64,000 nt of DNA, taken from positions 1 through 64,000 of the forward strand of contig NZ_NISX01000018.1 in NCBI RefSeq assembly GCF_002591895.1, in the 5' to 3' direction. This stretch comes from Lacimicrobium alkaliphilum (GTDB lineage: Bacteria > Pseudomonadota > Gammaproteobacteria > Enterobacterales > Alteromonadaceae). The notes beneath the pieces were generated by a model, which was not told the DNA's origin, did not search any database, and saw nothing but the letters and a program-made list of their open reading frames with translations. This document shows, piece by piece, positions 36,914-45,470 of the stretch. Position 1 is the first letter of the stretch. Every line of letters starts with the position of its first letter. The position numbers and the translations under genes were made by a program.

Positions 36914-38161
36914 ATGGCGTTTAAAAAAGTATCAGTGATTGGCCTTGGCTATATTGGCTTACCCACTGCAGCAGTGATTGCATCCCGTGGTATTGAAGTG
37001 ATAGGGGTTGATGTGTCGCAAAAGGCGGTGGATACCATCAATCAGGGCAAAGTGCACATTGTTGAGCCGGATCTGGATATGGTGGTGCAGGCCGCAGTGA
37101 CCATGGGTAAATTGCGGGCGTCTATGACCCCGGAGCCTGCTGATGCTTTTATGATAGCGGTACCGACGCCTTTTAAGGAAAATCATCAGCCAGATCTTAG
37201 TTACATTGAGAAAGCGGCGGAAGCCATTGCGCCGGTGCTTGAAAAAGGCAACCTGATTATTCTCGAATCTACCTCTCCGGTTGGCGCCACCGAGAAGCTT
37301 GCCGGATGGTTACAGGCGCTTCGTCCGGATTTGTATTTTCCTGATCAGGGAAATGCCGAACCAAACATTCATGTTGCCCATTGCCCTGAGCGTGTTTTAC
37401 CCGGCAGGGTGCTGGAAGAACTTGTTTCCAACGATCGTATTATTGGTGGTCTGACACCAAAATGCTGTGACAAAGCCATTGAACTGTATAAAACCTTTGT
37501 GCGTGGCGAGTGCATTCCAACGACCGCCCGCACTGCGGAAATGGCTAAGCTAACCGAAAATTCTTTTCGTGATGTGAATATTGCCTTTGCCAATGAGCTG
37601 TCAATTATCTGTGATGAATTGAAAATTGATGTGTGGGAGTTGATTGCCCTGGCAAACCGCCACCCCAGAGTGAATATCCTTAAACCCGGGCCTGGCGTTG
37701 GCGGCCATTGTATTGCAGTTGACCCCTGGTTTATTGTTGATTCGGCACCTGAATCGGCACGGATTATTCGTACGGCCCGTGAAATTAACGATCATAAGCC
37801 AGAGTATGTCATCAGCCGGGTTAAGGCCGCTGCCGACGAATTTAAACGCCCGGTAATCGCCTGCCTGGGGCTGGCTTTTAAAGCCGATATTGATGATCTG
37901 CGTGAAAGTCCGGCACTGGATATCACTGCGGATCTGGTTGAATCCGGTATCGGTGAAGTGCTGGCCGTGGAACCCAATATTCACTCATTGCCTGAATGCT
38001 TAAAAGATAAAAATGTACGTTTGGTGAGTTTGCACCAGGCGCTGGAGGAGGCCAATGTGCTGGTGGTGCTGGTCGATCACAAACCCTTTAAGGCGCTGAC
38101 CAATAATGATATTAATACCAAAGTTGTTGTCGATACCCGGGGCCTGTTTAGTCGCTTTTAA
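36914..38161 (+). CDS. wecC: UDP-N-acetyl-D-mannosamine dehydrogenase
   Basis: A 415-residue dehydrogenase of the UDP-glucose/GDP-mannose dehydrogenase family, WecC type: N-terminal VIGLGYIGLPTAAVIA, the PEP motif HCPERVLPGRVLEEL near residue 165, and the catalytic region GPGVGGHCIAVDPWF near residue 260. It makes UDP-ManNAcA from the WecB product. Two ATGs are six bases apart; I prefer the second (36914), which is spaced properly from AAGG. It is followed by a terminator. Confidence 0.95.
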   Translation: MAFKKVSVIGLGYIGLPTAAVIASRGIEVIGVDVSQKAVDTINQGKVHIVEPDLDMVVQAAVTMGKLRASMTPEPADAFMIAVPTPFKENHQPDLSYIEKAAEAIAPVLEKGNLIILESTSPVGATEKLAGWLQALRPDLYFPDQGNAEPNIHVAHCPERVLPGRVLEELVSNDRIIGGLTPKCCDKAIELYKTFVRGECIPTTARTAEMAKLTENSFRDVNIAFANELSIICDELKIDVWELIALANRHPRVNILKPGPGVGGHCIAVDPWFIVDSAPESARIIRTAREINDHKPEYVISRVKAAADEFKRPVIACLGLAFKADIDDLRESPALDITADLVESGIGEVLAVEPNIHSLPECLKDKNVRLVSLHQALEEANVLVVLVDHKPFKALTNNDINTKVVVDTRGLFSRF

Positions 38162-38194
38162 TTAGCGCGGTGCAGAAAATAACCCATATGTCAG

Positions 38195-38220
38195 AAGGCG
38201 GCCAGGCGGCCGTCTTTTTT
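38195..38220 (+). terminator. Rho-independent terminator after wecC
   Basis: AAGGCGGCC and GGCCGTCTT form a 9-bp stem (one G-T pair) around AGGC, followed by a T-run. Confidence 0.75.
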
Positions 38221-38238
38221 GAATAGATAGGAAGAATC

Positions 38239-40980
38239 ATGAATAAAGCCCGATTATCTGCTGTTACGTTAGCACTAACTCTCAGCCTTTCTGCCTGTAG
38301 CCAGAAAACTACAGAAGAGTACATGGCGAGTGCACAAAGCAAGATTGCCGATGGAAATAACAAAGCAGCAGTGGTCGAACTCAAAAATGCGCTGTCTGAA
38401 TCTCCGGATTTGGGGTTGGCAAGGCTGCTGTTAGGTGAATTGTACTTTGAGCAGAATGATTTTGTCGCTGCACAGAAAGAGCTCCTCAGGGCTATGGAGC
38501 ATCAGGCTGAATTAAGCAAAGCTGTGCCATTACTGATACAAACCTATTATTATCAGGGTGACTATGCTGGCGTTATGACGCTGCATGAAAAGCAGACCGA
38601 TATTTCAGAGCCTGCTGCTCAGACCGTAGCACTTTTCGCATACATTTCCTCTCTCCGTTCAAGTCCTGAAAAAAGTGAATGGCTGTCGTTTCCTGATACG
38701 CTGACTTCCGATAATCTGCTCATCGCTCAAGCCTACAGGGCTTTGGTTGAAGGTAACCCCGAAGACGCAGAGTCTGCCATCGCTGGCTTTTCTGAACGCG
38801 ATCTAAAGGTTGAGAAAGACTTTTTAAAAGGGCTGGTGGCTTTTCGGCAGGGAAGGTATGAGGATGCTGCAATCCACTACAACGATGTAATACAGCGTAT
38901 TCCTAACCTTCATCCCGTCCGGTTTCAACTGGTTGAGGCGCAAATTAATGCGCGGCAGTTTAAACCGGCGGAGAAGAACCTTAACAGGTTACTAGGACTG
39001 AGCAAAGAGAACGCTTATGTCAACTTACTAAAAGGAAAGTTGCATTTCGTTCAGCAGGAATTTGATACCGCTTTGCCCTTTGCTGAGAAAGCAATCCAGA
39101 ATGGTATGGATATCAAATTGTCGCAAATTATTGCGGGGATCAGTGCTTTTAAACTCAATCAGTTTGAGTCTGCATACCGATATCTCAAAAGAGCGGCAGC
39201 GGGTTTGGGCAAAGGGCATGATGTGCATCGTTTACTGGCTCAGGTGCAGTTGATGCTTGGCTATACGGATGAAGCCAAAATGACTCTGGATGAACTGAAT
39301 TTACTGAGTGAAACAGATGCCGGTCTTTTTGCTAATGCCGGCCTGAAAATGGCAGAGCAAGGAGATCTTGCAACGGCAGGCGATTATCTTTCCAAAGCCA
39401 GTAAGGCTGATCAGGATAATGCGCAATTCAGATTGACAGAAGGCTTAATAAAGCTGGTCGGTGAAGACCAATCCGGTATCGCCGATATAGAGGCTGCCCT
39501 GGCTGGTGATGCCAGTCTTCAACAAGGATGGGTGGTGTTGGCAGAAACCTATCTGAATGAAGGGCAGTTATCAAAAGCCCTGGATGTTGCCGGACAATGG
39601 CAGCAAAGTGATGCGGCAAGCGGGCTGGCACTAAAAGGTGTGCTGTATCTGAATTTCGGTGACCTGGCGGCGGCAGAACAAGCGCTGCTTGGTGCTCTGA
39701 AACAGGATGATCAGCACCTTGGTGCCAATCATTACCTTGCGCAGTTATATCAGCAGCAGGGGCAACTGCAAAAATCACTCGATTACGTCAAACACATTCT
39801 GACTTTTGCGCCCGCCAATTTGCAGGCATTGTCTGATCTGGTAAGGCTCAAACACCAGTTAGAGCAGCCTGAAGAAATCGTCTCTTTGCTAACATATCAT
39901 AGTGACAGGTACCCTGAATTGTTAGAGCCAAAACTGGTGCTGGCAGAATATCTGCGAACCATTCAACAACCAGAGAAGGCAATCGACATTCTGAGCAATG
40001 AGCGTGAAAAGCTTCCGGCGGCAGGTATGATAATTCTTGGGGATGCTTATATACAGACCCGTCAGTACAACAAAGCAAAAGGCATTTTTTCCGATATTCG
40101 CGAAGTGAGTCCGGATTTGTTTGGTGCATGGTTACGTAGCATCGGCATAGAAGAATTAACCGGGCAGTTTGATAATGCGCTCGAACTGGTCAAACAGGCG
40201 CTGGAACATTTTCCGGATAGTCCCCGGCTTGCACTGCTGAAAGTTAACTATCTGACAATAACTGAACAGTTTGAGGAGGCGAGCCAATCCCTGGAGGACG
40301 CCCGTGACAACAACGCCGACGGCGCATTATTAGCGAGGCTTGAAGGAGAGTTGGCGTTGTCCAACAAACGTTACTTGCAGGGAGAGCGGAAGCTCAGAGA
40401 GTATTACGAGGCCAGGCCTGGCTTTGAGTCAGCTTCATTGCTGGCGATTGCACTGCAAAATACAGGTAAACTTACGGAAGCGGCAGAAATTCTCGAGGCT
40501 GAGTTTGCAAAATTACAGAGTCCGATGATGGAATATCACACGTTGGCCGAATTCTATAGTGATAATCAAATGTATCCACAGGCCGGGCGGAAGTATCAAC
40601 AATTTCTGCAGCGTTATCCTGACCACTTCCCCAGCCTGAATAACTATGCAAATGTTAAAATCAGGCAGCAGCAATTTGATCAAGCATTAGAGCTGGCCAA
40701 GCGGGCTTTAAAGGCTGCGCCGCACATTCCTCAGGTTAAAGACACTCTGGGTTGGGCATATTATAAAACCGGCGACTTACAGAACGCAGAGCGTCTGTTA
40801 AAAGAAGCAGCCAGTGAGTTAACCGGTGATATAGAGATACAAATGAATTTGGCGGAAGTGTTAGTGGCACAGGGGGATACCACCTCAGCGTTCAGAATTT
40901 TACAAAAGCTGGAACCACAGAGCGAGGCACAGAGCCAAAGGCTGCAGCAATTGAAAGTTAAGGTAGGTGGTATGGGGTGA
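38239..40980 (+). CDS. prsT: TPR-repeat lipoprotein of the XrtA/PEP-CTERM system
   Basis: A 913-residue protein made almost wholly of TPR helix pairs (more than 15 by eye), with a lipoprotein signal ending LSLSAC (Cys20). Length, lipidation and location match PrsT of XrtA/PEP-CTERM loci, which usually accompanies PrsK and PrsR. It is probably an outer- or periplasm-facing scaffold for polysaccharide or PEP-CTERM protein export. It lies between the wecC terminator and a PEP-CTERM gene that has its own sigma-54 promoter. Confidence 0.85.
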   Translation: MNKARLSAVTLALTLSLSACSQKTTEEYMASAQSKIADGNNKAAVVELKNALSESPDLGLARLLLGELYFEQNDFVAAQKELLRAMEHQAELSKAVPLLIQTYYYQGDYAGVMTLHEKQTDISEPAAQTVALFAYISSLRSSPEKSEWLSFPDTLTSDNLLIAQAYRALVEGNPEDAESAIAGFSERDLKVEKDFLKGLVAFRQGRYEDAAIHYNDVIQRIPNLHPVRFQLVEAQINARQFKPAEKNLNRLLGLSKENAYVNLLKGKLHFVQQEFDTALPFAEKAIQNGMDIKLSQIIAGISAFKLNQFESAYRYLKRAAAGLGKGHDVHRLLAQVQLMLGYTDEAKMTLDELNLLSETDAGLFANAGLKMAEQGDLATAGDYLSKASKADQDNAQFRLTEGLIKLVGEDQSGIADIEAALAGDASLQQGWVVLAETYLNEGQLSKALDVAGQWQQSDAASGLALKGVLYLNFGDLAAAEQALLGALKQDDQHLGANHYLAQLYQQQGQLQKSLDYVKHILTFAPANLQALSDLVRLKHQLEQPEEIVSLLTYHSDRYPELLEPKLVLAEYLRTIQQPEKAIDILSNEREKLPAAGMIILGDAYIQTRQYNKAKGIFSDIREVSPDLFGAWLRSIGIEELTGQFDNALELVKQALEHFPDSPRLALLKVNYLTITEQFEEASQSLEDARDNNADGALLARLEGELALSNKRYLQGERKLREYYEARPGFESASLLAIALQNTGKLTEAAEILEAEFAKLQSPMMEYHTLAEFYSDNQMYPQAGRKYQQFLQRYPDHFPSLNNYANVKIRQQQFDQALELAKRALKAAPHIPQVKDTLGWAYYKTGDLQNAERLLKEAASELTGDIEIQMNLAEVLVAQGDTTSAFRILQKLEPQSEAQSQRLQQLKVKVGGMG

Positions 40981-41037
40981 TTGTGCTCCCAATAGCTGTC
41001 AGTGATTTTTACAAATTGAGTTTTTTCAACCTATCGG

Positions 41038-41090
41038 GTAAAGCTTTTTGACGAATAAAACTCTTTAAAAACAATATTTTGAGTTTTATT
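41038..41090. promoter_or_regulatory. Candidate activator-binding region upstream of the sigma-54 promoter
   Basis: Two elements are visible: GTAAAGCTTTTTGAC (41038-41052), which resembles GTAAAATTTTTCGAC at 52060-52074, and a perfect 10-bp inverted repeat AATAAAACTC/GAGTTTTATT (41054-41063 and 41081-41090). Either could bind PrsR; this is inference. Confidence 0.4.
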
Positions 41091-41097
41091 TTAAAAG

Positions 41098-41114
41098 TTG
41101 GCACAGTAGGTGCA
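41098..41114 (+). promoter_or_regulatory. Sigma-54 (-24/-12) promoter
   Basis: TTGGCACAGTAGGTGCA has GG and GC separated by ten bases, as in the consensus TTGGCACGNNNNTTGCA. It lies 45 bases before the PEP-CTERM gene start and fits control by the sigma-54 activator PrsR. Confidence 0.8.
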
Positions 41115-41158
41115 TTTACTAAGTTTGCCAGTTTCATAACGATTAGTAGGATGTAATT

Positions 41159-41941
41159 ATGAAGAAGTTCGTTAAAGCCGTTGGCGCATTATCGCTTGCC
41201 GCTCTTAGTTTCTCTGCCGTGTCTTCAACAATAGACGCCGGTGGTATCACCTGGGATGAGTCAACCCCAGCTAACCCATATATTGCTGATGTATCTTTCC
41301 AGCAGTGGTTCACTAACGGTGCTTATGGTAGTGCTGGCGGTGTTTCAACTGTAAATGCTGGTAGTGCAGCTTCAACTGCCCCCGCTTTTGGTGCCTCATT
41401 AACAGGCGTGGGTCGTTTCTCGATGTTTAATGATGGCCGTGACCAGATTTTTGGCACGTTCTGTTCAGACGGTTTCGGTTCTTGTGAACTGACCTTTGCT
41501 TTTGGTGGCCTGGTTGCTACCGGTCAGAACCAATGGGATCTGTCTAACAGCTGGTTGAACGTTTATGTTGATGACAGCCTGGACTTTGGTCCGGCTAACT
41601 CAACCGCTTATCAGCGTTACGACGAAGCTCAGAACGGTGATCTTTGGGCATCATTCACTTTTGAAACTTTCAATCTTGATAGTGATACCCTGGATGCCGG
41701 TTTTGTAGATTCTTACCTGAATATTGTTGAAGGTGTGGGTAACCCAGATGTGGTTGAAGCCCTTAACTTCCATGATGGCTGGTATGATATTTTCTACACA
41801 GCTTCTTCTCAGATTGGTAGTAATGGGTACTCAACCAGCAGTAATGGTCAGGTTTCTCAGGTTCCTGAGCCGACTACGCTTGCTGTCTTTGCTCTGGGTC
41901 TGATTGGTCTGGGTGCTGCAGCACGTCGCCGTCGCGCCTAG
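41159..41941 (+). CDS. PEP-CTERM sorting-signal protein
   Basis: A 260-residue secreted protein. The signal peptide (FVKAVGALSLAALSFSAVSS) is followed by a Gly/Ser/Thr/Asn-rich, acidic mature region without recognised enzyme motifs, and a classic tail: VPEPTTLAVFALGLIGLGA followed by RRRRA. The exosortase should cleave near PEP and attach or release the protein with the exopolysaccharide. It has its own sigma-54 promoter and terminator, so it is monocistronic. Confidence 0.9.
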   Translation: MKKFVKAVGALSLAALSFSAVSSTIDAGGITWDESTPANPYIADVSFQQWFTNGAYGSAGGVSTVNAGSAASTAPAFGASLTGVGRFSMFNDGRDQIFGTFCSDGFGSCELTFAFGGLVATGQNQWDLSNSWLNVYVDDSLDFGPANSTAYQRYDEAQNGDLWASFTFETFNLDSDTLDAGFVDSYLNIVEGVGNPDVVEALNFHDGWYDIFYTASSQIGSNGYSTSSNGQVSQVPEPTTLAVFALGLIGLGAAARRRRA

Positions 41942-41963
41942 TAAGACAAAAGATAGATTTAAG

Positions 41964-41987
41964 AAAGCGCCGTAAGGCGCTTTTTTT
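41964..41987 (+). terminator. Rho-independent terminator
   Basis: AAAGCGCC-GTAA-GGCGCTTT stem-loop followed by TTTT, directly after the PEP-CTERM gene. Confidence 0.9.
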
Positions 41988-42004
41988 ATGCCCAGGGATG
42001 GGCG

Positions 42005-42156
42005 GGCAGGTAATTGCTCCTGCATAACCTGCACTTCCGCCATCCATGGCGGTCGGCAGGTGAACTGCTCCTGCGTCACCTGCACTTCCGCCATCCCTGG
42101 CGGTCGGCAGGTGAACTGCTCCTGCATAACCTGCACTTCCGCCATCCATGGCGGTC
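42005..42156. repeat. Three tandem 50-51-bp repeats
   Basis: Units at 42005-42054, 42055-42105 and 42106-42156 share GGCAGGTGAACTGCTCCTGC, then CTGCACTTCCGCCATCC and TGGCGGTC. Each holds two small palindromes (GCAGG...CCTGC and CCGCCAT...ATGGCGG). Open frames through it are by-products of a unit length divisible by three. Confidence 0.8.
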
Positions 42157-42211
42157 GTATGCCGAAAATGTCGGGAACGTTTTTTTCGGCGATGTCCAGG
42201 GATGAGACGGT

Positions 42212-42278
42212 GTAGGTCAGAATTTATTCCGACAATCTGCTTACCCTTCCACTGCCGTCGGGTTGAAACCCGACCTAC
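42212..42278. repeat. REPIN (inverted REP pair)
   Basis: GTAGGTCAGAATTTATTCCGAC (42212-42233) and GTCGGGTTGAAACCCGAC followed by CTAC (42257-42278). Confidence 0.7.
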
Positions 42279-42345
42279 AAATGTAGCTGTTGTCTCCTGA
42301 GTTTGCTTCATTAATTGGAAACACAGGCCCCGCTGGGAACCTGGT

Positions 42346-42366
42346 GTAGGGTCGAATTTATTCGAC
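42346..42366. repeat. Single REP
   Basis: GTAGGGTCGAATTTATTCGAC, the canonical form of the family in this window, 14 bases past the end of the flavoprotein gene. Confidence 0.75.
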
Positions 42367-42379
42367 CGCGGTTCTGCCT

Positions 42380-43996
42380 TTACGGATTATATCGCCCGGG
42401 TGAGAGAACATTGTTCGGATCAAGGGCCTGCTTTATCTTATCTACAGTTTGCCAATGTTGCTGGGTCTTGGTCAGTAGTTTTTGTTGCTGATGGATATTC
42501 ATTCTGTATGGGACAAACCCCTGTTTCAGACCTTCTTCAACCAACGTACTTAAACACTGATGGGCCTGCTCGCGACTCTCCGAATCCTTGAGGTTGAAGA
42601 CAATAGGAATCGTTGAGTCCACACAATCGTGCTTGAGATTGGTAAAAGTGATCAGTGGTTCAATACCAAATTGTGGCGTTGTCGTGCGAATGAACTCTAC
42701 AAACGCGCGCATTTTATCACTGTGCATGGGAATAAGCGGGGCATACCACAGAAGTCCGCATCCATCCTGATCAGGCAGTAATGATTTGCCTGGTTCCACC
42801 TTGCCAGTGCGCCAGTAGGCGAGGGGCAATGCAACCTGATTAGGTTGGCCGAGCATGATCTGCATACCTAGCTCGAGTGAGCTAAGTTGCTTTTTAATAT
42901 CTTTCAGTGGGCCAATACTCACCCGATCTGTTACCTGTCTGGCTATATTGAGTAATAGGCTGTCTGAGTAAAGTAACTGTCCCAATCCTTTTAATCTTGA
43001 CCGAATGACCTTCTTAGCGGCTTTGACCACTCCGGGCTCCCCATATACAGACCCTACTATTAACCAGTTTGGCACATTATTTTGTCTGGCTAATGTATTG
43101 ACCTGTTGGTCTGTCATGACCTGGTGAGCGGTGCCATTGGGATTATCGGCCACCATTGATACAAGACGCCTTTTATCCATCAGGTTTATAGAGCCGACAA
43201 TCCCCTCTAAGTCTCTGAGTATGTCGCGAATCCCCTGAGTTAATGGAGCAAAATTATCTTCATCAAAGCAGCGTAGATAGAAGGCCGTAAAGGCTTTTGG
43301 TTTTCTTCCGAGACGGATAGTCATCTGCGTGACGACGCCAAGATTGCTTTGCGTCATCAGACCATCGAGGTAGGGGCCAAGTTTCCATTTATAGGTCTTG
43401 TCAATAAAATCTGTATCACTGTGATCCAGTGATGATATGGGAGAGTGGTATTGTTGTTCACATAGTTCAGGGTGTGGAAGAACTGCCTTTAATGCGGTGA
43501 CTGCCTCAAAATGATCTGTTCGTGGAGTAATGCCATAACCTCGCTCCAATGCATTGGCAACGATGCTGCAGTTTGGACCGGCACCGGTTACCGGTGTCAT
43601 GTAAGACCAGTGGTGCTGTTCCAGATAATCATAAAGTTGTTGTTGCGTCACCCCGGGCTCAATTGTAATAAGTCCCAGCTCCTTGTCAGTGGGGTAGATC
43701 TGGTTCATGAGGCTGAGATCAAGGACAACTTTGGGATTGTCAGTAGCAAAGTCAGAAACCGAGCCATAGCCCCAGTTTTTCGATGAACTGACCGGGTAGA
43801 GGTGAAAGCTTAGGGTATTTGCAAGTTTTATCAGCTTGCTGACTTCATTGCTATTGACGACTTTTACAGCTGCATCCAGATGGATGGGTTGCGAAAATGT
43901 GGTTTTCCCGTAAGCAGACGTTGCCTGCTCGGAATGGAGAATTCTTTCCTCAGAAATAATTCCTGCTTGCACTAGCTGCTGGTAAATATCTGTCAT
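42380..43996 (-). CDS. FAD-dependent oxidase/dehydrogenase of the VAO/p-cresol methylhydroxylase type
   Basis: A 538-residue flavoprotein. The N-terminal FAD-binding domain shows PVSSSKNWGYGSV near residue 80, ITIEPGVTQQQLYDYL near residue 115, and GAGPNCSIVANALERGYGITPRTDHF near residue 150, where the VAO family binds FAD. The C-terminal cap domain is about 250 residues. No signal peptide is present. Substrate is unknown; relatives oxidise phenolics or other alcohols. It is the downstream neighbour (11 bases) of the PEP-CTERM-associated acyltransferase, so the two probably share a transcript and perhaps a pathway. Confidence 0.75.
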   Translation of the reverse strand: MTDIYQQLVQAGIISEERILHSEQATSAYGKTTFSQPIHLDAAVKVVNSNEVSKLIKLANTLSFHLYPVSSSKNWGYGSVSDFATDNPKVVLDLSLMNQIYPTDKELGLITIEPGVTQQQLYDYLEQHHWSYMTPVTGAGPNCSIVANALERGYGITPRTDHFEAVTALKAVLPHPELCEQQYHSPISSLDHSDTDFIDKTYKWKLGPYLDGLMTQSNLGVVTQMTIRLGRKPKAFTAFYLRCFDEDNFAPLTQGIRDILRDLEGIVGSINLMDKRRLVSMVADNPNGTAHQVMTDQQVNTLARQNNVPNWLIVGSVYGEPGVVKAAKKVIRSRLKGLGQLLYSDSLLLNIARQVTDRVSIGPLKDIKKQLSSLELGMQIMLGQPNQVALPLAYWRTGKVEPGKSLLPDQDGCGLLWYAPLIPMHSDKMRAFVEFIRTTTPQFGIEPLITFTNLKHDCVDSTIPIVFNLKDSESREQAHQCLSTLVEEGLKQGFVPYRMNIHQQQKLLTKTQQHWQTVDKIKQALDPNNVLSPGRYNP

Positions 43997-44007
43997 GGTA
44001 AGAAGGC

Positions 44008-44907
44008 TTAAATTGCAAAATTAACAGAGGAGGTAGCCTTTCCGACATTCGATGCTTTGCTCTTTGGATCTTTTGAAGCATTGATGGGAGCATTACCTAA
44101 TTGTGATGAAATTTCATCCTTAACGTACTTCAGTAGCTTTTTAAAACCCGGAGGCAGGCTGTCAAGAAGCACTTGTCGGTTGATATAATAGGGCGCACGT
44201 TCGCCATGGTAATCCACAACAGGGCCTATTTGTTTAAACGGAATGCCAACCAACCGCAAGCTTCTGGCCAGTCTGGGTTCCATCATCACAAAACAATGAT
44301 TAATACCCTGCTCAAGGGCGATAGATGCCGCCGCCATATAAAGGCCAACTGCGATAAAAGGAAAACAACGTAGCTCTGCTTCCGAATAGCTATCTTCATT
44401 GATGACACCTGTAGCGGCACCTTTAAATTTATCCATTTGACGGCGTCTGAACTGATCGGGGACTGCCAATCGAGAAATCTCACAAATCTCACCACGAGGA
44501 AAATCCCACGGCGCGTGTTCCGCTAAGCTGATGGCTTCGGCACAATATTTTTCAATTGGCAGCAGTTCATTCCCGGAGCCCGAGTAGACAATACGTACCG
44601 TACCTGCAAAATTTCCGCTGGGCTTATGTTCTATAACGCAGTGGTGCGAGTGGGGGTCGAAGTCGTCGGTTTCCATACCCGAAGCTCTCTCAGGCTCAAA
44701 TTTCAGTTCTTCACAATACACCTGATGACGCATTCTGAATGATGTTTCTCTTAACTCCTGAGTGCCCGCATAACGAGGACGAAGATACTTAGCAAAATGC
44801 GCGGAAATATTGCCAGCTTCCCGGTTGGCGAAGAATTTTAATGCAACCCTGGCTACTGGCCCTATCAGAGGCATTTTGGTCGCTTTCCTTAAATTAATAG
44901 GTGGCAT
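44008..44907 (-). CDS. PEP-CTERM/exosortase system-associated acyltransferase
   Basis: A 299-residue protein of the GNAT-like group related to acyl-homoserine-lactone synthases and known in PEP-CTERM genomes. FRMRHQVYCEELKFEP near residue 58, METDDFDPHSHHCVI near residue 75, GTVRIVY, and EISRLAVPDQFRR near residue 145 are the AHL-synthase-like blocks. It may acylate a small molecule or a carrier-bound product. The start is uncertain: the ATG at 44907 or the ATG at 44874, which has AAGGA 12 bases upstream. The 563 bases between it and the patatin gene (44908-45470) hold no convincing gene. Confidence 0.8.
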   Translation of the reverse strand: MPPINLRKATKMPLIGPVARVALKFFANREAGNISAHFAKYLRPRYAGTQELRETSFRMRHQVYCEELKFEPERASGMETDDFDPHSHHCVIEHKPSGNFAGTVRIVYSGSGNELLPIEKYCAEAISLAEHAPWDFPRGEICEISRLAVPDQFRRRQMDKFKGAATGVINEDSYSEAELRCFPFIAVGLYMAAASIALEQGINHCFVMMEPRLARSLRLVGIPFKQIGPVVDYHGERAPYYINRQVLLDSLPPGFKKLLKYVKDEISSQLGNAPINASKDPKSKASNVGKATSSVNFAI

Positions 44908-45470
44908 TAATACTTATCTTTTCCCAGTGGTCTTCAAATCTTATGCCAGCCTGTCTGTGCGTCAAGGGTATTTGTACAAATTTGCTGAAATAGTCGTGAT
45001 ATGCACAAATAAACCTGAAATTCGTCTGTTCGGTTATTTTACGTTCGTTTGATAGCCTTACTACACGGTTAGTTAAGATGCTGATCAAAAAGATTTAAAA
45101 AAACGCCAGAATGATATTTGTATAAGGTTTTAGCACAAATATTCGTGTTTATCTTAACGTCGTATTGTGGCAACCACTCTTGCGGCACCGTCGCTTTCCG
45201 GACAGTTTGAGTACCTTTATGGGGCGAAAGCGACGGATTCCTCTGGACTAACCTGTCATCAGGTGCTGTAAATGTTCTGGTTGTAATTGTTAGCGTAGCC
45301 AGATTCTCAAAGACCTGGACGGCAACGACGAAGTGCATCTGAATGATGGGCGGCATACGTTGATGTTTCTTCGGATATAAACGAGCCTTTTAACTACTTT
45401 TGTGTGTTTTAGATGGTGTGATTGACACTGTGACATCGGCCTGAACAAAATACGCATGACAGACTTATGG

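Noticed and set aside
42005-42156. CRISPR array
   Set aside because: The units are contiguous 50-51-bp tandem repeats without unique spacers, and no cas gene is near.
41831-42311. Minus-strand open frames with 17-residue repeats across the 51-bp tandem repeats
   Set aside because: They arise because the unit length is divisible by three, run antisense through the PEP-CTERM gene end and its terminator, and have no ribosome-binding site.
44940-44960. Sigma-54 promoter before the acyltransferase gene (CTGGCATAAGATTTGA on the minus strand)
   Set aside because: The -12 GC is replaced by GA and the -24 box deviates; too weak to report.
45069-45356. A 95-residue minus-strand open frame between the patatin and acyltransferase genes
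   Set aside because: No ribosome-binding site, domain or signal peptide; composition looks random, and the region is more likely promoter and spacer.
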